This document shows, piece after piece, positions 33,874 through 41,519 of a stretch of DNA of 46,694 nt. This DNA is from Candidatus Rifleibacteriota bacterium. GTDB lineage: Bacteria; Riflebacteria; Ozemobacteria; Ozemobacterales; Ozemobacteraceae. Position 1 is the stretch's first letter. Every line of letters begins with the position of its first letter. The notes beneath the pieces are model-generated. The model had not been told where the DNA came from and did no database searches. It worked only from the letters and a program-made list of their open reading frames with translations. The stretch is from positions 1 to 46,694 of the forward strand of contig JAKQOH010000060.1 of assembly GCA_029565415.1 (NCBI GenBank), read 5' to 3'. The translations under genes were made by a program, and so were the position numbers.

Positions 33874-35079
33874 ATGAATACGCAAACGGTCCAGGCGGAA
33901 CCCCAAACTCCCGCGGCCCAGGGCGGCTCCCCCCTGCGGGTCGTGATCTTCGTCACCCTGTTCGTCGCGATGATCGCGCTCTGCGTGGGTATCTGCGGCC
34001 AGCTCTACAAGTTCCTGACCATGGTCGCCGCGGCCTTCGCGGCCCGGGGCGGTGATCCCGCCAAAGCCGGCGAGGTCATGAAGAACATGGCCTGGATGGT
34101 CGATGCCCTCACCGCGGCCACCGCCCTCGCCCTCGCCTCGATCACCATCCGGCGCTGGATCGCGACCCACGCCGAGCAGCGCGCCGCCTTCCTGCGCACG
34201 TTTTTCCTGTATCTCTGCCTCACGGCCGGCGTCGTCGTGGTGCTGTTCCCCTTCTTCTGGATGCTCTGCACCTCGTTCAAGCCCGCCGGCACCGAGTTGT
34301 TGATCAATACCGCGAACCCGTTCGACATCGTTCCGGCCGAACCCACGATCACCAATTTCAAGAAAGTGCTCAAGCTCGACGCGGCCCCCGTCAGCGCCGA
34401 GGCTTCCCAGGCCGTCGTCGATCCCGTCGAGGCGAAGAAGAATTTCGGCACCTATTTCATGAACAGCCTCGTCGTGGCGACGCTGGCCGCCTTCCTCGTG
34501 ACCCTGTTCGCCTCGATGGGCGGCTACGTGTTCGCGAAGAAGGAGCTGCCGTACAAGCAGCAGCTGTTTGGCGTGCTGATGGCCACCATGATGATTCCCG
34601 GCATGATGTACATGGTGCCGCAGTTCTTCATGGTGTGCAGCATGGGCCTGTTCGGAACGAAACTGGCCATGATCCTGCCCCACCTGGCCTCGGTGTTCGG
34701 CATCTTCATGCTCAAACAGTTCATGGAGACGATCCCCAGCTCGCTGATCGAGGCGGCCCGCATCGACGGCGCCTCCGAATGGCAGATCTTCCGCGTCGTG
34801 ATCATCCCGCTCGCGATGCCGATCATCCTCACCCTGTTCCTGCTCACCTTCCTCTCCCACTGGTCGAACTTCCTCTGGCAACTGATCGTGACCGACTTCG
34901 AAAACCCGCTCAGCATCACGCTGCCGGTCGGTCTCGCCCTGTTCCGGGGCCAGTACACGTCGGATCTCGGCCTGATCATGTCGGCCTCCTGCTTCTCGAT
35001 CGTGCCGATCGTCATCCTCTTCCTGTTCGCCCAGCGCTACTTCATCGAAGGCATGACCCAGGGCGCGGTGAAGGAGTAA
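33874..35079 (+). CDS. Sugar-type ABC transporter permease (MalG-like) with extended N-terminus
   Basis: 401 residues; start after GGGAGGAATCACG. The C-terminal 280 residues are a normal MalG-type permease with coupling loop EAARIDGASEWQIFRVVIIP. Unlike standard members of about 280 residues, it carries roughly 120 extra N-terminal residues with two more hydrophobic helices (about 22-45 and 70-90). It also has a long periplasmic loop before the first conserved helix bundle (about 145-190). The extension may be lineage-specific. Pairs with the permease upstream. Confidence 0.9.
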   Translation: MNTQTVQAEPQTPAAQGGSPLRVVIFVTLFVAMIALCVGICGQLYKFLTMVAAAFAARGGDPAKAGEVMKNMAWMVDALTAATALALASITIRRWIATHAEQRAAFLRTFFLYLCLTAGVVVVLFPFFWMLCTSFKPAGTELLINTANPFDIVPAEPTITNFKKVLKLDAAPVSAEASQAVVDPVEAKKNFGTYFMNSLVVATLAAFLVTLFASMGGYVFAKKELPYKQQLFGVLMATMMIPGMMYMVPQFFMVCSMGLFGTKLAMILPHLASVFGIFMLKQFMETIPSSLIEAARIDGASEWQIFRVVIIPLAMPIILTLFLLTFLSHWSNFLWQLIVTDFENPLSITLPVGLALFRGQYTSDLGLIMSASCFSIVPIVILFLFAQRYFIEGMTQGAVKE

Positions 35080-35083
35080 TCAC

Positions 35084-36358
35084 ATGCGATATATATCGAA
35101 TCGTTATCTTCGCGCCGCCCTTCTCGTCCTTTGCGTCGTCACTCTCGCCGTGCTGGTGGCCGGCATCACCGGCTGCAACGAGCGGAAGACCGAATACACG
35201 CCCGACGGTCGCGTCATCCTCAATTTCTGGCACACCTACAACGACACCGAAGAGGCCGAACTCAAGGCGATCATCACCGAGTGGGAGGCGAAGAACGCGA
35301 GCTGGAGCGTGCGCGCGGTGCGCATTCCCTTCGACGGCCACAAGCCCAAGCTCCGCACGGCCCTCACGGTCGGCCGGGGCCCCGACATGGCCCGCGTCGA
35401 CTGGTCGTTCGTCTGCGAGCTGGGCCGCAAGCATGCTCTGGTCGATCTCGCCCCGTTCGGCTTTGAGGCGATCAAGGACAACTACCTGAAGGCGCCGCTG
35501 CGCACGAACTACATCGACGGCCACTACCTCGGCCTGCCCGACCAGACCACCTGCGTCGCGATGTTCTACAACCGGCAGCTGTTCCGCGAGGCCGGTCTCG
35601 ACCCCGACAAGCCGCCCAGAACCTGGGACGAGTTCGTCGAGATGGGCAAAAAGCTCACGAACGCCGAGAAGGGCACGTTCGCCTGCGGCTTCGAAAACAC
35701 CCTCTGGTGGAGCCTGCCGTTCTTCAACACCTTCGGCGCGACCCTGATCTCCGAAGACGGGAAGAAATGCCTGCTCGATCAGGAACCGGCCATCCGCGCG
35801 ATCGATTTCAAGCGCGCCCTCTTTGCCGACCACAAGATCGAGGCGGGCGCCTGGCGTGCCGGCTCGATCACCCCGGAACAGGGCTTCGTCAACGGAAAAT
35901 ATGCCATGATATTCATGGGCCCCTGGAACCTGCCCAAGTTCACGAGCTCGAAGCTCGATTTCGGCGTGACGCTGATCCCGGCCGGGCCGGCCGGAACCTC
36001 GACGAACGTCGGCGGAACGAACGTCGTCATCTTCAACACCGGCAAATTCCCCAAAGCCTGCTACGACTTCCTGACCTACTTCACCTCGGCCGAGGTCCAG
36101 GCCCGCTGGTGCTCGAAGCTCAACCAGATGCCGGTGAATCTGAAGGCCTACGACCTGGTGAAATTCGAAGACCCGCACCTGATGACGTTCATGGAGCAGA
36201 TGAAGAGCGCCGTCAGCAACCCCATCGTCACCAGCTACGAGCGGCTCGAGGATTTCGTGAATCCCGAGATGGAGGCCGTGCTCACCGGCCAGAAGACCGC
36301 CTCGGCTGCGATGGCGACCCTCGCCCGCAAAGTCGAGAAGCGCGTCCTCACCGACTGA
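35084..36358 (+). CDS. Sugar ABC transporter substrate-binding lipoprotein
   Basis: A 424-residue extracytoplasmic solute-binding protein of the MalE/UgpB class. The signal peptide ends in lipobox ITGC (Cys 31), so it is membrane-anchored. The body shows the family order: ILNFWHTYNDTEEAELKAII at the start, GRGPDMARVDWS, a central YNRQLFREAGLDPDKPPRTW segment and FVNGKYAMIFMGPW. It begins 4 bp after the permease stop. No ATPase gene follows, so a shared MsmK/MalK-type ATPase encoded elsewhere is likely. The first codons (RYISNRYL) are unusually AT-rich. Confidence 0.93.
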   Translation: MRYISNRYLRAALLVLCVVTLAVLVAGITGCNERKTEYTPDGRVILNFWHTYNDTEEAELKAIITEWEAKNASWSVRAVRIPFDGHKPKLRTALTVGRGPDMARVDWSFVCELGRKHALVDLAPFGFEAIKDNYLKAPLRTNYIDGHYLGLPDQTTCVAMFYNRQLFREAGLDPDKPPRTWDEFVEMGKKLTNAEKGTFACGFENTLWWSLPFFNTFGATLISEDGKKCLLDQEPAIRAIDFKRALFADHKIEAGAWRAGSITPEQGFVNGKYAMIFMGPWNLPKFTSSKLDFGVTLIPAGPAGTSTNVGGTNVVIFNTGKFPKACYDFLTYFTSAEVQARWCSKLNQMPVNLKAYDLVKFEDPHLMTFMEQMKSAVSNPIVTSYERLEDFVNPEMEAVLTGQKTASAAMATLARKVEKRVLTD

Positions 36359-36771
36359 CCCCGGAAAACACCGGGATACGAAAAGCACGAACCACAGAGA
36401 TCCTCTGTTGAATGAGCGCATGAATTTCAGACGAGAAGACGGAAGAAAACGCTCATCACGGAGGACACGAAGAACACAGAGGACGCACGGAGAATGTTCG
36501 GATCCCACGTGAATTCTTTGTGGTTTCTGTGTTCTCTGTGATGAAGGTGTTGCTCGGGGTGTCCTTCCTGATGTTACGAACGAATATTGCGAAGAAATGC
36601 TCATGCCAGACACAGAGAACCATCGTGCTGGGAAGGGATCTCGGTGATTCTTCTCGCGGTCTTTGTTTCGCCAGGACTCCGCGCGGCGTTCCCTGTTTCA
36701 GGAAAAAGAGGAATCTGAAGAATATTTCTCCCTCTGTGATTCTGTGGTGAAGCTTTTTCTGGTGGAGGTTC
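36359..36771. repeat. Intergenic CACAGAG-type element with inverted arms
   Basis: The 416 bp between the binding-protein gene and acpS contain no credible gene. ATCACGGAGGACACGAAG followed by AACACAGAGGA (about 36457-36484) is matched in inverted orientation by TTTGTGGTTTCTGTG and TTCTCTGTGATGA (about 36519-36544). A second pair occurs at about 36608 (CAGACACAGAGAACC) and about 36730 (CCCTCTGTGATTCTGTGG). The tract resembles 13812-14118. It could fold into a long imperfect hairpin. Confidence 0.55.
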
Positions 36772-36774
36772 GTG

Positions 36775-37161
36775 ATGATTCTGGGGGTGGGGATCGACCT
36801 GGTCGAGCATGAGAGGTTCGCCCGCTCCGTCGAGCGGTTCGGCGACCGGTTCCTCGCCCGCATCTTCTCCGAACGCGAACTCGCCGAGGGGCGGGAACGG
36901 CAGCGGAACCTCCAGGGCTGGGCGGCCCGGTTCGCCGCGAAAGAGGCCGTGTTCAAGGCCCTCGGCTTCCCCGGCTTCATGGCCTGGCGCCAGATCGAGC
37001 TGCTTTCGGGCGACCGCGCATTTCCCCACGTCGAGCTCGGCCCCCATTATGCGGCCCATGTCGACCGCCACCAGCCCTGGAAGATCCATCTCTCGATCTC
37101 CCACGCCCGCGCCAGCTCCGCTGCCGTCGCGATCTGGGAGACCCTTGTCCAGTCGGGCTGA
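36775..37161 (+). CDS. acpS: Holo-[acyl-carrier-protein] synthase
   Basis: A 128-residue enzyme that moves 4'-phosphopantetheine from CoA to acyl carrier protein. The magnesium ligands of the family are visible: Asp 8 in VGIDLVEHERF and Glu 57 in WAARFAAKEAVFKALG. The C-terminal strand IHLSISHARASSAAVAI is also typical. The ATG at 36775 is favoured over the GTG one codon earlier, because GGAGG ends 6 bp before it. It stands alone after the CACAGAG element. Length is normal for the family. Confidence 0.95.
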   Translation: MILGVGIDLVEHERFARSVERFGDRFLARIFSERELAEGRERQRNLQGWAARFAAKEAVFKALGFPGFMAWRQIELLSGDRAFPHVELGPHYAAHVDRHQPWKIHLSISHARASSAAVAIWETLVQSG

Positions 37162-37280
37162 GCGATGAAAGCCGGTTTTCGGCCAGACGTGTCGCTGGGT
37201 CCTGCGTTTCTGCCGGGGCGTTTCAAACGTGCTTCTTCGAGGCAGAGCGCTATCGATCTGTGTGTGCCCGGGAGGAGAGA

Positions 37281-37802
37281 ATGTTCGATGCCCTGATCAG
37301 GATGTTGCGCAGGTATCTGGGGGCTGACCCGACGGCGCGGTGGCCCGTTCGGAGCCCGACCCGCCTCCAGTTCGACCTCGAGGCCCGCGCGCTGAACGGT
37401 ATTGCCCTCGGCGACGGATACGAGCGGCTCGAGGAGTTCGGCAGGCCCGACAACGCCCGCCCTGTGTATTGCAATCTGTTCAAATATATCTCTCACGGTG
37501 TTGTCTTCGAGACCGAGGAGGGCCGCATCGACTACATCTCGTTCATCTTCGACGATGAGTTGGACAACGAGTTCAGATCCCCGACGGTGCACTTCCACAT
37601 CAGCGGTGAAACACTGGAGATCAGCAAGGAGACGACGAAAGACGAACTCATCAATGTATTCGGCGCTCCGACCCTTGTCGATACGGATGAATATGAAATT
37701 ATCCTGGCCTACGAGATCGGCGGCGTGAAACTCGAATTCGAGCTGACTCTCTCCGAAACCCTGAAACGCCTGAACGTCTTCCCCAAAGGCAAGAACTCCT
37801 GA
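37281..37802 (+). CDS. Protein of unknown function with two BamE/BLIP-like repeats (tentative)
   Basis: 173 residues; start at 37281 after GGGAGGAGAG. No signal peptide or membrane helix. Two segments share the pattern of a helix followed by a Gly-Ala/Arg-Pro turn: IALGDGYERLEEFGRPDNAR (about 42-61) and KETTKDELINVFGAP (about 115-129), each followed by beta strands. This layout is like the tandem repeats of the BamE/BLIP fold, but the similarity is weak and a DUF assignment could not be made. Intergenic spacing suggests its own transcript with acpS upstream and the methyltransferase downstream. Confidence 0.6.
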   Translation: MFDALIRMLRRYLGADPTARWPVRSPTRLQFDLEARALNGIALGDGYERLEEFGRPDNARPVYCNLFKYISHGVVFETEEGRIDYISFIFDDELDNEFRSPTVHFHISGETLEISKETTKDELINVFGAPTLVDTDEYEIILAYEIGGVKLEFELTLSETLKRLNVFPKGKNS

Positions 37803-37860
37803 GCATCTGCCGCTCGATTTATTTCTTTATCTATTCATACCCGGAAGGAACTCTTTCACC

Positions 37861-38607
37861 ATGGACATCCCACGGATATTCACCATCACGGAAAGTGCTC
37901 ATCGCATCCACAACCCGTTCACCCCCGAAAAGTTTGCCACTCTGGGCGCTGCACTGCGTCTGGAGCCGGGGGCCCGAGTGCTCAACCTCGGCAGCGGTTC
38001 GGGGGAGATGTTGTGCACCTGGGCGCGTGATCACGGCGTCACCGGCACCGGCATCGACATGAGCCGGTTGTTCACCGAGCAGGCGAACCTTCGTGCCAAA
38101 GAGCTCGGCGTAGCCGACCGGGTCACGTTCATCCATGGCGATGCTTCCGGCTATGTCTCTGGCGAGAAGGTCAGCGTGGCTGCCTGTGTCGGTGCCACCT
38201 GGATCGGCGGGGGAGGCGCCGGCACGATCGAGCTTCTGTCGCGAAGTCTCGACGCCGGAGGGATCATCCTGATCGGCGAGCCCTACTGGCGGCAGTTGCC
38301 GCCGACGGAAGAAATTGCCAAGGGGTGCCTTGCCCACTCGATCTCCGATTTTCTCCTGCTTCCGGAACTTCTCGTATCGTTCGGCCAGCTTGGCTGCGAC
38401 GTCGTTGAAATGGTTCTGGCCGACCAGGACGGCTGGGACAGGTATGAGGCTGCCAAATGGCTCACCATGCGCCGGTGGCTTGAAGCCAATCCTGCCGATG
38501 AGTTCGCGAAAGAGGTTCGAGCCAGCCTGACCTCGGAACCCGCACGCTACGCCGCATACACACGAGAATACCTGGGCTGGGGAGTGTTCGCGCTGATGCA
38601 GCGGTGA
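37861..38607 (+). CDS. Class I SAM-dependent methyltransferase
   Basis: A 248-residue cytoplasmic enzyme. SAM-binding motif I is VLNLGSGSGEML (40-51), followed by the acidic motif II end GTGIDMS (about 62-68) and a motif III-like FIHGDASGYV. GGIILIGEPYWRQLPP, the segment after motif IV, matches small-molecule or quinone-type methyltransferases, but the substrate cannot be told. The start at 37861 follows GGAAGGAACTC. It is the last gene before tRNA-Arg. Confidence 0.85.
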   Translation: MDIPRIFTITESAHRIHNPFTPEKFATLGAALRLEPGARVLNLGSGSGEMLCTWARDHGVTGTGIDMSRLFTEQANLRAKELGVADRVTFIHGDASGYVSGEKVSVAACVGATWIGGGGAGTIELLSRSLDAGGIILIGEPYWRQLPPTEEIAKGCLAHSISDFLLLPELLVSFGQLGCDVVEMVLADQDGWDRYEAAKWLTMRRWLEANPADEFAKEVRASLTSEPARYAAYTREYLGWGVFALMQR

Positions 38608-38625
38608 TGCATCGGCGCATGCCCC

Positions 38626-38654
38626 TTGCGCCCCGCGCCCGCCTGTGATACTCT
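38626..38654 (+). promoter_or_regulatory. Candidate promoter of tRNA-Arg
   Basis: TTGCGC (38626-38631) and TACTCT (38649-38654) lie 17 bp apart, with the tRNA starting 10 bases after the -10. This is a normal arrangement for a stable RNA gene. Confidence 0.5.
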
Positions 38655-38664
38655 TTCACCTGTT

Positions 38665-38738
38665 GCGCCCGTAGCTCAGCTGGATAGAGCGTCTGCCTCC
38701 GGAGCAGAAGGCCAGGGGTTCGAATCCCTTCGGGCGCG
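38665..38738 (+). tRNA. tRNA-Arg, anticodon CCG
   Basis: A 74-nt cloverleaf. Acceptor arms GCGCCCG and CGGGCGC pair fully. The D arm is GCTC...GAGC, the anticodon arm TCTGC-CTCCGGA-GCAGA has anticodon CCG (codon CGG), and the T arm has loop TTCGAAT. CCA is not encoded. It reads the CGG codon, common in this GC-rich genome. A T-run starts at 38741 and may end transcription. tRNA genes are usual insertion points for islands, and the restriction island begins just after this one. Confidence 0.97.
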
Positions 38739-38985
38739 CTTTTTTATTTCCGGCAAATATAAGCCTGAATCCATGCAGCTTTCCGCGTAGGACCCACAGA
38801 GGGTTGCCCCCAAAAAACGTCTTTTTGCCGAAAAATCGGTAAAAAAATCGGGAACTTCTTTCTACCGGAAAACTGCCCTGCAGATGCTCCTCATTTTTTG
38901 TGAATGCCTGGACAAGCGCTCATTCTTGTTTCCGGCATGTATAATCTTGAAAATATTGTATATATCGATATCTTTGCAGAGGCTT
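38739..38985. other. AT-rich gap at the left end of the restriction island
   Basis: No gene. Composition changes sharply to A/T. A T-run follows the tRNA. Two imperfect direct repeats are seen: TTTCCGGCAAATATAA (about 38747) and TTTCCGGCATGTATAA (about 38929). AAAAATCGGTAAAAAAATCGG (about 38831) is a small internal duplication. No copy of the tRNA 3' end was seen further on, so no attachment-site pair is shown. Confidence 0.5.
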
Positions 38986-39014
38986 TTGACAGCAAGCCCG
39001 GAACGGGCTACAGT
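38986..39014 (+). promoter_or_regulatory. Strong hsdM promoter with a palindromic operator in its spacer
   Basis: A perfect -35 TTGACA (38986-38991) and TACAGT (39009-39014) are exactly 17 bp apart. The spacer is largely taken up by AGCCCGGAACGGGCT (38995-39009), an inverted repeat with 6-bp arms around GAA. A repressor bound there would block RNA polymerase. The leader to hsdM is about 67 bp. Confidence 0.7.
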
Positions 39015-39087
39015 ATCCTTCGGTGCCGGTGCGGGTGACGCACATGGCCGTTGGAATCTGAATCTCGAGATATCAGGATGAGACAGT

Positions 39088-40653
39088 ATGGCTCGCAGAA
39101 AAGCATCGGGCTCTACCAGTGAAACGACGGCGAATGTCGGCTTCGAGGCGAAGCTCTGGCAGGCGGCCGACAAGCTGCGCAACAACATGGATGCGGCGGA
39201 ATACAAGCATGTCGTCCTGGGGCTGATCTTTTTGAAATACATCTCCGACTCGTTCGAGGAGATGCGGGCGAAGCTGGTAGCCGGCTCGGGTGACTACGCC
39301 GGTGCTGATCCTGAAGACCCCGACGAGTATCGCGCCGAGAACGTCTTCTGGGTGCCCCGTGAAGCCCGGTGGACGCACCTCCAGGCGAACGCGAAACAGC
39401 CGACGATCGGAAAAGTCGTCGATGATGCAATGGTCGCGATCGAGCGTGACAACCCCCGTCTCAAGGGTGTCCTGCCGAAGGATTACGCCCGGCCTGCGCT
39501 CGACAAGCACCGGCTCGGCGAGCTGATCGACCTGATCGGCACGATTGGGCTCGGCGATGCGGCGAACCGCTCAAAGGATGTGCTCGGGCGGGTCTACGAA
39601 TACTTTCTGACCCAGTTTGCGAGTGCGGAAGGCAAGAACGGCGGCCAGTTCTATACGCCTTCGTGTATCGTCCGTCTGCTCGTCGGGATGCTCGGGCCGT
39701 ACAAGGGCCGCGTTTACGATCCCTGTTGCGGATCGGGCGGCATGTTCGTCCAGTCCGAGAAGTTCGTGATCGAGCACGGCGGCCGGATCGGCGATATCAG
39801 CGTCTACGGCCAGGAGAGCAACGCTACGACCCGACGCCTGGCGATCATGAACCTCGCGATTCGGGGGATCGACGCCGACTTCGGCCCCGAGCACGCCGAC
39901 ACGTTCCGGCGCGATCTGCACAAGGATCTGCGGGCAAACTACGTGCTCGCGAATCCGCCGTTCAACGACTCCGATTGGCACCGGGTCGACGAGGACGTGC
40001 GCTGGAAGTTCGGAACGCCGCCCAAAGGCAACGCGAACTTCGCCTGGGTCCAGCATTTCATCCATCACCTCGCCCCCGACGGGATGGCCGGCTTCGTTCT
40101 CGCGAACGGCAGCATGTCTTCGAATCAGTCAGGTGAGGGTGATATACGCAAGGCTATCATCGAAGCCGATCTCGTCGACTGCATGGTCGCGCTGCCCGGC
40201 CAGCTCTTCTACAGCACGCAGATTCCCGTCTGCCTCTGGTTCCTGACGAGGAACAAGGGCAACGGCCGCTTCCGCAAACGCACCCGTGAAACTCTGTTCA
40301 TCGACGCCCGCAAGCTGGGCACCCTCGTCGACCGCGTCCACCGCGAACTGACCGAGGACGATATCAGGAAGATCGTAGGCACCTATCACGCCTGGCGTGG
40401 TGAAAAGGATGCTGGGAAATACGAGGATGTCGCCGGCTTCTGCAAATCCGCCACGACGGACGAGATTGCCGGGCATGGGCACGTGCTCACCCCCGGCCGG
40501 TACGTCGGCGCCGAAGAAGTTGAATCTGACGGCGAGCCCTTCGAAACCAAGATGACCCGCCTCGTCGCCGACCTCCAAAACCAGTTTGACGAATCAGCCA
40601 AACTGGAACGCTCGATCAAAGCGAACCTGAAAGGCCTCGGTTTCGGCGGCTGA
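39088..40653 (+). CDS. hsdM: Type I restriction-modification DNA adenine methyltransferase subunit
   Basis: 521 residues, a normal length. The helical HsdM N-domain covers about residues 10-130 ([20 protein letters not shown]). The N6-adenine methyltransferase core shows [11 protein letters not shown] (about 185), SAM motif [12 protein letters not shown] (about 209) and catalytic motif ANPPFND (about 287). With HsdS it methylates adenines in a split recognition site; with HsdR it also restricts. All motifs are intact. Its last 32 codons have a diverged second copy at 41424-41519, in front of hsdS. An antisense BrnTA module separates the two genes. Confidence 0.97.
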   Translation: MARRKASGSTSETTANVGFEAKLWQAADKLRNNMDAAEYKHVVLGLIFLKYISDSFEEMRAKLVAGSGDYAGADPEDPDEYRAENVFWVPREARWTHLQANAKQPTIGKVVDDAMVAIERDNPRLKGVLPKDYARPALDKHRLGELIDLIGTIGLGDAANRSKDVLGRVYEYFLTQFASAEGKNGGQFYTPSCIVRLLVGMLGPYKGRVYDPCCGSGGMFVQSEKFVIEHGGRIGDISVYGQESNATTRRLAIMNLAIRGIDADFGPEHADTFRRDLHKDLRANYVLANPPFNDSDWHRVDEDVRWKFGTPPKGNANFAWVQHFIHHLAPDGMAGFVLANGSMSSNQSGEGDIRKAIIEADLVDCMVALPGQLFYSTQIPVCLWFLTRNKGNGRFRKRTRETLFIDARKLGTLVDRVHRELTEDDIRKIVGTYHAWRGEKDAGKYEDVAGFCKSATTDEIAGHGHVLTPGRYVGAEEVESDGEPFETKMTRLVADLQNQFDESAKLERSIKANLKGLGFGG

Positions 40654-40674
40654 CGGGGCGTTGCAATCGAATCG

Positions 40675-40887
40675 TCACGCGGCCCATTTCAAGGTTAACT
40701 TCTTTTTTTGGGAAGCGCAGTCTCTCAGATACAGGTTGATCAACTGCTGATAGGGCAGTCCGGTTTCTTCAGCCAATATCTTGAAATATTCTATCACGTC
40801 ATTCCCGAGGCGAATGGTGACGGTCCGCTTCAATTCTTTGGAGTAGGGATTCTGTTTTGATTTGGAAAAATCATATTCTTTTCTCAT
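40675..40887 (-). CDS. brnA: BrnA-like antitoxin (ribbon-helix-helix)
   Basis: A 70-residue protein starting at the ATG at 40887, after GGAG, inside the end of brnT. Residues 22-58 (TVTIRLGNDVIEYFKILAEE and onward) are the ribbon-helix-helix DNA-binding fold of CopG/BrnA antitoxins, with the usual PYQQLINLYLRD second helix. BrnA neutralises the BrnT ribonuclease and represses the operon. It looks intact while its toxin gene is frameshifted, so it may survive as a free repressor. Base composition is lower in GC than the flanking genes, which suggests transfer. Confidence 0.82.
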   Translation of the reverse strand: MRKEYDFSKSKQNPYSKELKRTVTIRLGNDVIEYFKILAEETGLPYQQLINLYLRDCASQKKKLTLKWAA

Positions 40888-41166
40888 AAAAACTCCGATA
40901 CTGTTGTGTTTCGGTTTTCGTTGCCTTTCGGGCAGAAATGATTCTGATGATTCGATCGTTTTCAAGATAACAATGGCATACCATCAGAAGTTTCTTGGTA
41001 ATGGAAAATCCGAGGATGATGAAGCGGTCTTCGACTTCTGAATGGTCTGGATCGTCGATGATGCGGCGAAATCGTCATAAAACACGGTGATTGCTTCATC
41101 GAACGTTACGCCGTGTTTTTTCTTGTTCGTTTCAGCCTTTTTGTCATCCCACTCAAAAATGAACAT
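40871..41166 (-). pseudogene. brnT: BrnT ribonuclease toxin with a one-base frameshift
   Basis: The first frame reads FIFEWDDKKAETNKKKHGVT, the normal BrnT start, through VFYDDFAAS, then goes out of phase. In the -1 frame the family sequence resumes at DDPDHSEVEDRFIILGFS and continues through RIIRIISARKATKTETQQY to a stop at 40871, overlapping brnA by 17 bp. The total length is 296 nt, one base short of 99 codons, so a single deletion near 41065 explains it. Without repair the product is a 60-residue truncated protein. A sequencing error or ribosomal frameshifting is possible but not indicated by a slippery run. Confidence 0.85.
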
Positions 41167-41174
41167 ATATGTAT

Positions 41175-41202
41175 AATGTATTTACAAACTCTGAAAAGTC
41201 AA
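41175..41202 (-). promoter_or_regulatory. Candidate promoter of the BrnTA module
   Basis: On the minus strand TTGACT (plus 41197-41202) and TACATT (plus 41175-41180) are 16 bp apart. A 10-bp palindrome, ACATATATGT (41163-41172), overlaps the brnT start and could bind BrnA. The -10 lies only 8 bp before the start codon, so the leader is very short. Confidence 0.4.
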
Positions 41203-41423
41203 CAAGTGCCGAACTGCTTCTGGTTCTCGCCTGCCTGATCGTGGAGATACTGTCCCCGCAATGGAGAAATGATATGATGCAGTATGACATGGTCCGAATT
41301 CGGGAGTCACTGAGTCCCGAATCGGCAATGAGGTATGTCTCGATCGATAGCAGGACTGGACAAAGGAATGGCTCAGCTATGAACGGCGAACGGTCTCCAT
41401 TGCCACCCGGCCGCAAGGCCGGC

Positions 41424-41519
41424 CGCCTCGTCGCCGAACTCCAGACCCAGTTCGAAAAATCCGAAAAGCTTGAAAAATCCATCAATGCAAACCTGAATGA
41501 GCTTGATTATGGCTGGTAA
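41424..41519 (+). pseudogene. Duplicated 3' tail of an hsdM gene fused in front of hsdS
   Basis: These 96 bases (31 codons and stop) match the last 96 bases of hsdM (40558-40653) in length and frame: RLVAELQTQFEKSEKLEKSI versus [20 protein letters not shown], 19 of 31 residues identical over the whole tail. The stop overlaps the hsdS start by 11 bp, the natural hsdM-hsdS junction. The divergence means that it came from a different hsdM allele and is not a recent copy. Upstream (41203-41423) the frame stays open but has no recognisable relative. Confidence 0.78.

Noticed and set aside
36359..36380. CCGG-AAAACA-CCGG as a terminator after the binding-protein gene
   Set aside because: Only a 4-bp stem and no T-run.
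38741..38985. Small open frames in the AT-rich gap after the tRNA
   Set aside because: Very short, no ribosome sites and no protein-like composition.
41169..41423. A possible gene covering the region between BrnTA and the hsdM tail
   Set aside because: The frame is open only by continuity with the hsdM tail. It has no ribosome site, no similarity, and starts on the brnT promoter.
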